A stretch of DNA of 6,617 nucleotides from Promethearchaeota archaeon (GTDB lineage Archaea; Asgardarchaeota; Lokiarchaeia; Sigynarchaeales; SOKP01), in NCBI GenBank assembly GCA_004524515.1, contig SDNV01000145.1, forward strand, positions 1 through 6,617. The letters are read 5' to 3'. The position numbers and the translations under genes are program-made. Below are positions 3,690 through 6,617 of this stretch, in pieces (the first letter of the stretch is position 1; every line of letters starts with the position of its first letter). The notes under the pieces were generated by a model. The model was given only the letters and a program-made list of their open reading frames with translations. It did no database searches and was not told the origin of the DNA.

Positions 3690-6617
3690 TTAAATCGATC
3701 TACTAAAGGTAAGTAATTCCTTTAATTTTTCAATATTAAGATCTGAAATCCAAGATTCGCCACTTGATATTATTATTTTGTCTGCTAGATTTCTCTTTTC
3801 CTCCAATAAGTCATCGATTTTTTCTTCAATTGTGCCATTAGTTATGAACTTATAAACATTTACAGGAGATTTTTGACCAATGCGATATGCCCGATCTGTA
3901 GCCTGATCCTCTACCGCAGGATTCCACCATCTGTCATAATGAAATACAGTTGTAGCTTGTGTAAGGTTTAAGCCAGTACCACCTGCTCTCAATGAAAGAA
4001 CCATAATTGGAGCGCTGTCAATATTATCTGATTGAAAGTTATCAACGATCTCTCTTCTATGTTTTTCCGGTACTCCTCCATGAAAGTAGAGAATATTGAA
4101 TTTATATTTTTGGTTTAAGATTTCATAAATGATATCCCCCATTTGTTTGAATTGAGTAAAAATGAGTGCTTTTTCTCCATTTGAAATTACTTCCTCAATC
4201 ATTTCGATTAACCTTTCTAATTTATAAGATTCAGAGACAAAATCTTTCATTTTTATACCATTATCAAATGATGGAAGGGATTTTTTTTGATATTGATATG
4301 GATGATTGCAGATTTGTTTTAGTTTAACCAGCAAGGTAAGAACATTCATTTTATCTGAAATAATACTTTTCAAGTTTTTAAAGGTCTCCTCAATAAGATC
4401 CTTGTACAATTTTGCTTGAACGTCACTAAGATTTACATAAATTTTCATTTCATTTTTTTCTGGTAAATCTTTGATTATTGCCTTATCTGTCTTTAAACGG
4501 CGTAGAATAAATGGTGAAATTAATTTCTTTAACCGTTTAACGGCGTCTTGATCTTGATATCTTTCAATAGGAAGAATAAAATCGTCTTGAAATTTACTTC
4601 TGCCTCCCAAAAGAGCTGGATTCAAGAATTCAAAAAGAGTCCATAATTCCATCAATCTATTCTCTATTGGAGTACCGCTTAAGCCAATTTTATAATTCCC
4701 TTGTAATCTATATATCGCTTTAGTCTGTTTCGAATTGTAATTTTTGATATTTTGAATTTCATCTACAATAATCCCACTAAAATTAATTTTTTCCAAGAAA
4801 TCTATATCATTTCTAATAGTTCCGAAAGTAGTTAAAAAGATTCGATGTGGTATTAAGAACTCGGAAATCTTTTTGAGATCTTTTGTTCTATCATAACCGT
4901 GATGAATAATTACTTCTAGATTTGGAGCGAACTTTTCAATTTCTCTTTTCCAATTGAATAAAACAGAAGTTGGACAAATAATAAGGATCCCTCCTTTCTC
5001 ATTCGGATTCTGTTCCTTACGATAAAGAAGGTATGCTATGACCTCAATAGTTTTACCAAGGCCCATATCATCAGCCAAACAAACTCCAAAATTTAAAGAG
5101 CACAAATTTGACATCCAAGTGAGAGCTGTATGTTGATATTTACGTAATTTCCCCTTAAAAGACTTAGGAACTGACACCTCTTCATACTTTTCAATTACTT
5201 TAATTCTTTCAATGATTTCATTGAATTCTCCCTCGATGATAACTTCATATTCATTCCCAAATTCTTGAAGCTGAATTTTACCAGTTAAACCTAATTTTAA
5301 CGCCTCCATATAGGTTTTAGTCCCCTTAATCATGTTATTTTTAAAAACTGTTTTTAAATCTGTTATATCTTGAGGTTCAATTAAAATCCATTCTCCTTGC
5401 CAATTGATTAATGGTTCGGGGCTTTCAATCAAATCTCTAAATTCTTTTTCTGTAAGTGTTTTACCTTTGAGAGACGCCTTCCATTTATATTCTATTAATG
5501 AGTTTAAATTAAACATTGAAGGCAAAGAAGAAGTTTGAATTTTTTTTGTTTTTAACTCTCTGGAATGAATGATTAATTTAGCAGTTAATCTATGTTTTCC
5601 TCCAGTAGTAAATACTTCTGGTAACAATATAGAAAAACCAGATTGTATTAGCAAGTCTTTAGGATATTTTAAAAATTCCATAACTTCTGTTGAAGTCAGC
5701 ATAATCTGGTGAGGATATTTTTCTTCTAACGCTTTTTTGATGGGAGAAAAGATTTTAGACGCAGTACCTAATGCTCTTAAGATTGTTTCAACTGCTATTT
5801 CTTTGTATTTACTCAAAACATCATATTTTTTTTTAAAATTGCCTGTCCAGAAATCCTTTAAAGAGATCACCAGATTATCTTGAAAAATTATAAGAAATTG
5901 GAATGGCCAATCTTCATTTGCCCCTATTGGATAGCATAATTCAAATCCTAATGAAAATCCTAATTTGTATGTTAAATCTTGAGTGAATTGGGTCCAATTT
6001 CTAATAACTTTGGGTAAAATAATTTCATGAAAACGTGTTATTTGAAAAGATGCATCTTTAGTTATTAATGATTTAAGAAATTTATAATCCCAAGCTAAAT
6101 CATAATAATTATCACTTTCCTTTTGAAATTCAGTACTATAAAATTGTTTAAAAGTTTGAAACTTCCTCTTATTTAATGTAAGTCTGATAAGATAATCCCC
6201 AATAATATCTAAATAATTAGAAAACAAATAGGAAGGGTGCCATAAACCATCAGTTCTATAAAAGTTTGATTTACTTATCGCTTTTTGTTCTAATATAAAG
6301 TTAATCGGTAAATTATGAGCATACCAAGAACAATTTTTTAAAATCGCTTTGAATCGTTGATTGTCGTCTTGAGTTTTTAATAATACCCTCCATTTTCCTA
6401 AATACTGTTGCTCATCAAATGGTTCTAAAATTGGGGCAAAAGATCCCCTTGTTAAAAGTTCAAATAGAAGTTTTGTGAGAAAGGCGTAGGTTTTAATAGA
6501 ATTACTATAAAAAGTTAAACTACGATTGTTACTTTCTAAAATCTGTAATTGATATAATAAATTTATTCCAGGAGGTATTGGCATAATCTTTCCAATAGTA
6601 TCTTGAATTTGAAAAAA
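3690..6617 (-). CDS. SNF2-family DNA-dependent ATPase with PF12419-type N-terminal region (5' end outside window)
   Basis: Numbering is from the first ATG (6582-6584). The core has all SNF2 motifs: RKYQ (481-484), Walker A DDMGLGKT (505-512, K511), CPTSVLFNWKREI (537-549), Walker B DEIQ (608-611), LSGTPIENRL (635-644), LIFTQF (807-812), RAGGTGLNL (866-874) and QATDRAYRIGQ (894-904, with R898 and R901). It should hydrolyse ATP and translocate on double-stranded DNA without classical unwinding. Residues about 300-410 match the SNF2-associated domain PF12419 (DUF3670), including LTEKEFRDLIES followed by a W-x-GEW-type strand (377-400). The C-terminus, with a GTIEEKIDDLL helix (917-927), looks complete. 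The frame stays open 11 codons beyond the ATG to the window edge, the ATG lacks a good SD, and family members run to about 1,000 residues or more. The real start is therefore probably upstream. It is the first gene of an operon with the SWIM gene. Confidence 0.95.
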   Translation of the reverse strand, partial: FFQIQDTIGKIMPIPPGINLLYQLQILESNNRSLTFYSNSIKTYAFLTKLLFELLTRGSFAPILEPFDEQQYLGKWRVLLKTQDDNQRFKAILKNCSWYAHNLPINFILEQKAISKSNFYRTDGLWHPSYLFSNYLDIIGDYLIRLTLNKRKFQTFKQFYSTEFQKESDNYYDLAWDYKFLKSLITKDASFQITRFHEIILPKVIRNWTQFTQDLTYKLGFSLGFELCYPIGANEDWPFQFLIIFQDNLVISLKDFWTGNFKKKYDVLSKYKEIAVETILRALGTASKIFSPIKKALEEKYPHQIMLTSTEVMEFLKYPKDLLIQSGFSILLPEVFTTGGKHRLTAKLIIHSRELKTKKIQTSSLPSMFNLNSLIEYKWKASLKGKTLTEKEFRDLIESPEPLINWQGEWILIEPQDITDLKTVFKNNMIKGTKTYMEALKLGLTGKIQLQEFGNEYEVIIEGEFNEIIERIKVIEKYEEVSVPKSFKGKLRKYQHTALTWMSNLCSLNFGVCLADDMGLGKTIEVIAYLLYRKEQNPNEKGGILIICPTSVLFNWKREIEKFAPNLEVIIHHGYDRTKDLKKISEFLIPHRIFLTTFGTIRNDIDFLEKINFSGIIVDEIQNIKNYNSKQTKAIYRLQGNYKIGLSGTPIENRLMELWTLFEFLNPALLGGRSKFQDDFILPIERYQDQDAVKRLKKLISPFILRRLKTDKAIIKDLPEKNEMKIYVNLSDVQAKLYKDLIEETFKNLKSIISDKMNVLTLLVKLKQICNHPYQYQKKSLPSFDNGIKMKDFVSESYKLERLIEMIEEVISNGEKALIFTQFKQMGDIIYEILNQKYKFNILYFHGGVPEKHRREIVDNFQSDNIDSAPIMVLSLRAGGTGLNLTQATTVFHYDRWWNPAVEDQATDRAYRIGQKSPVNVYKFITNGTIEEKIDDLLEEKRNLADKIIISSGESWISDLNIEKLKELLTFSRSI

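Noticed and set aside
4752..4763. DEIQ instead of DEAH in Walker B of the SNF2 protein as a sign of inactivation
   Set aside because: The catalytic D608 and E609 are kept, and the third and fourth positions vary among prokaryotic SNF2 proteins (DEAQ is common).
2714..6617. SNF2 ATPase as part of a DISARM-like defence system
   Set aside because: The PF12419-type architecture with a SWIM partner fits the general SNF2/SWIM pair better, and no methyltransferase, DUF1998 or nuclease gene is present in the window.

Overview
The window is a low-G+C stretch (roughly 30% by eye in genes, lower between them) that most resembles an Asgard archaeon, probably a Lokiarchaeia-like lineage. The evidence is a Ras/Rab-like small GTPase fused to a Roadblock/LC7 domain, Shine-Dalgarno (SD) sites of the GAGG type mixed with a possibly leaderless gene, TATA-like boxes and T-run terminators, and no tRNA, rRNA or bacterial hallmark genes. 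The lineage call is inference from gene content and composition. No marker gene is present.

Layout, left to right. At 2-136 (+) is the last 44 codons of a gene entering from the left edge, followed by a T-rich tract. At 288-1157 (-) is an unrecognised 289-residue, apparently cytosolic, beta-rich protein with an acidic DxDxNG loop. At 1337-2293 (-) is the Roadblock-GTPase fusion, starting at TTG. The 420-base gap that follows holds a possible 50-residue ORF at 2499-2651 (+), with its own TATA-like box and T8 tract. At 2714-3655 (-) is a SWIM zinc-finger protein. At 3690 to the right edge (-) is a SNF2-family ATPase with the PF12419-type N-terminal region. Its reading frame stays open through the window edge, so its true N-terminus is probably outside.

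The SNF2 and SWIM genes form a two-gene unit: the ATPase comes first, a 34-base gap follows, and the SWIM gene has a good SD. This pairing is known across bacteria and archaea and suggests a DNA-translocating or remodelling ATPase with a nucleic-acid- or protein-binding partner. The GTPase and the 289-residue protein lie downstream on the same strand but are separated by 420 and 179 bases, so they are probably transcribed separately or only by read-through. The most interesting points are the Roadblock-GTPase fusion, the SNF2/SWIM pair, an anti-SD/SD complementarity in the leader of the 289-residue gene, and the small + strand ORF. No CRISPR array, insertion sequence or defence island was seen.
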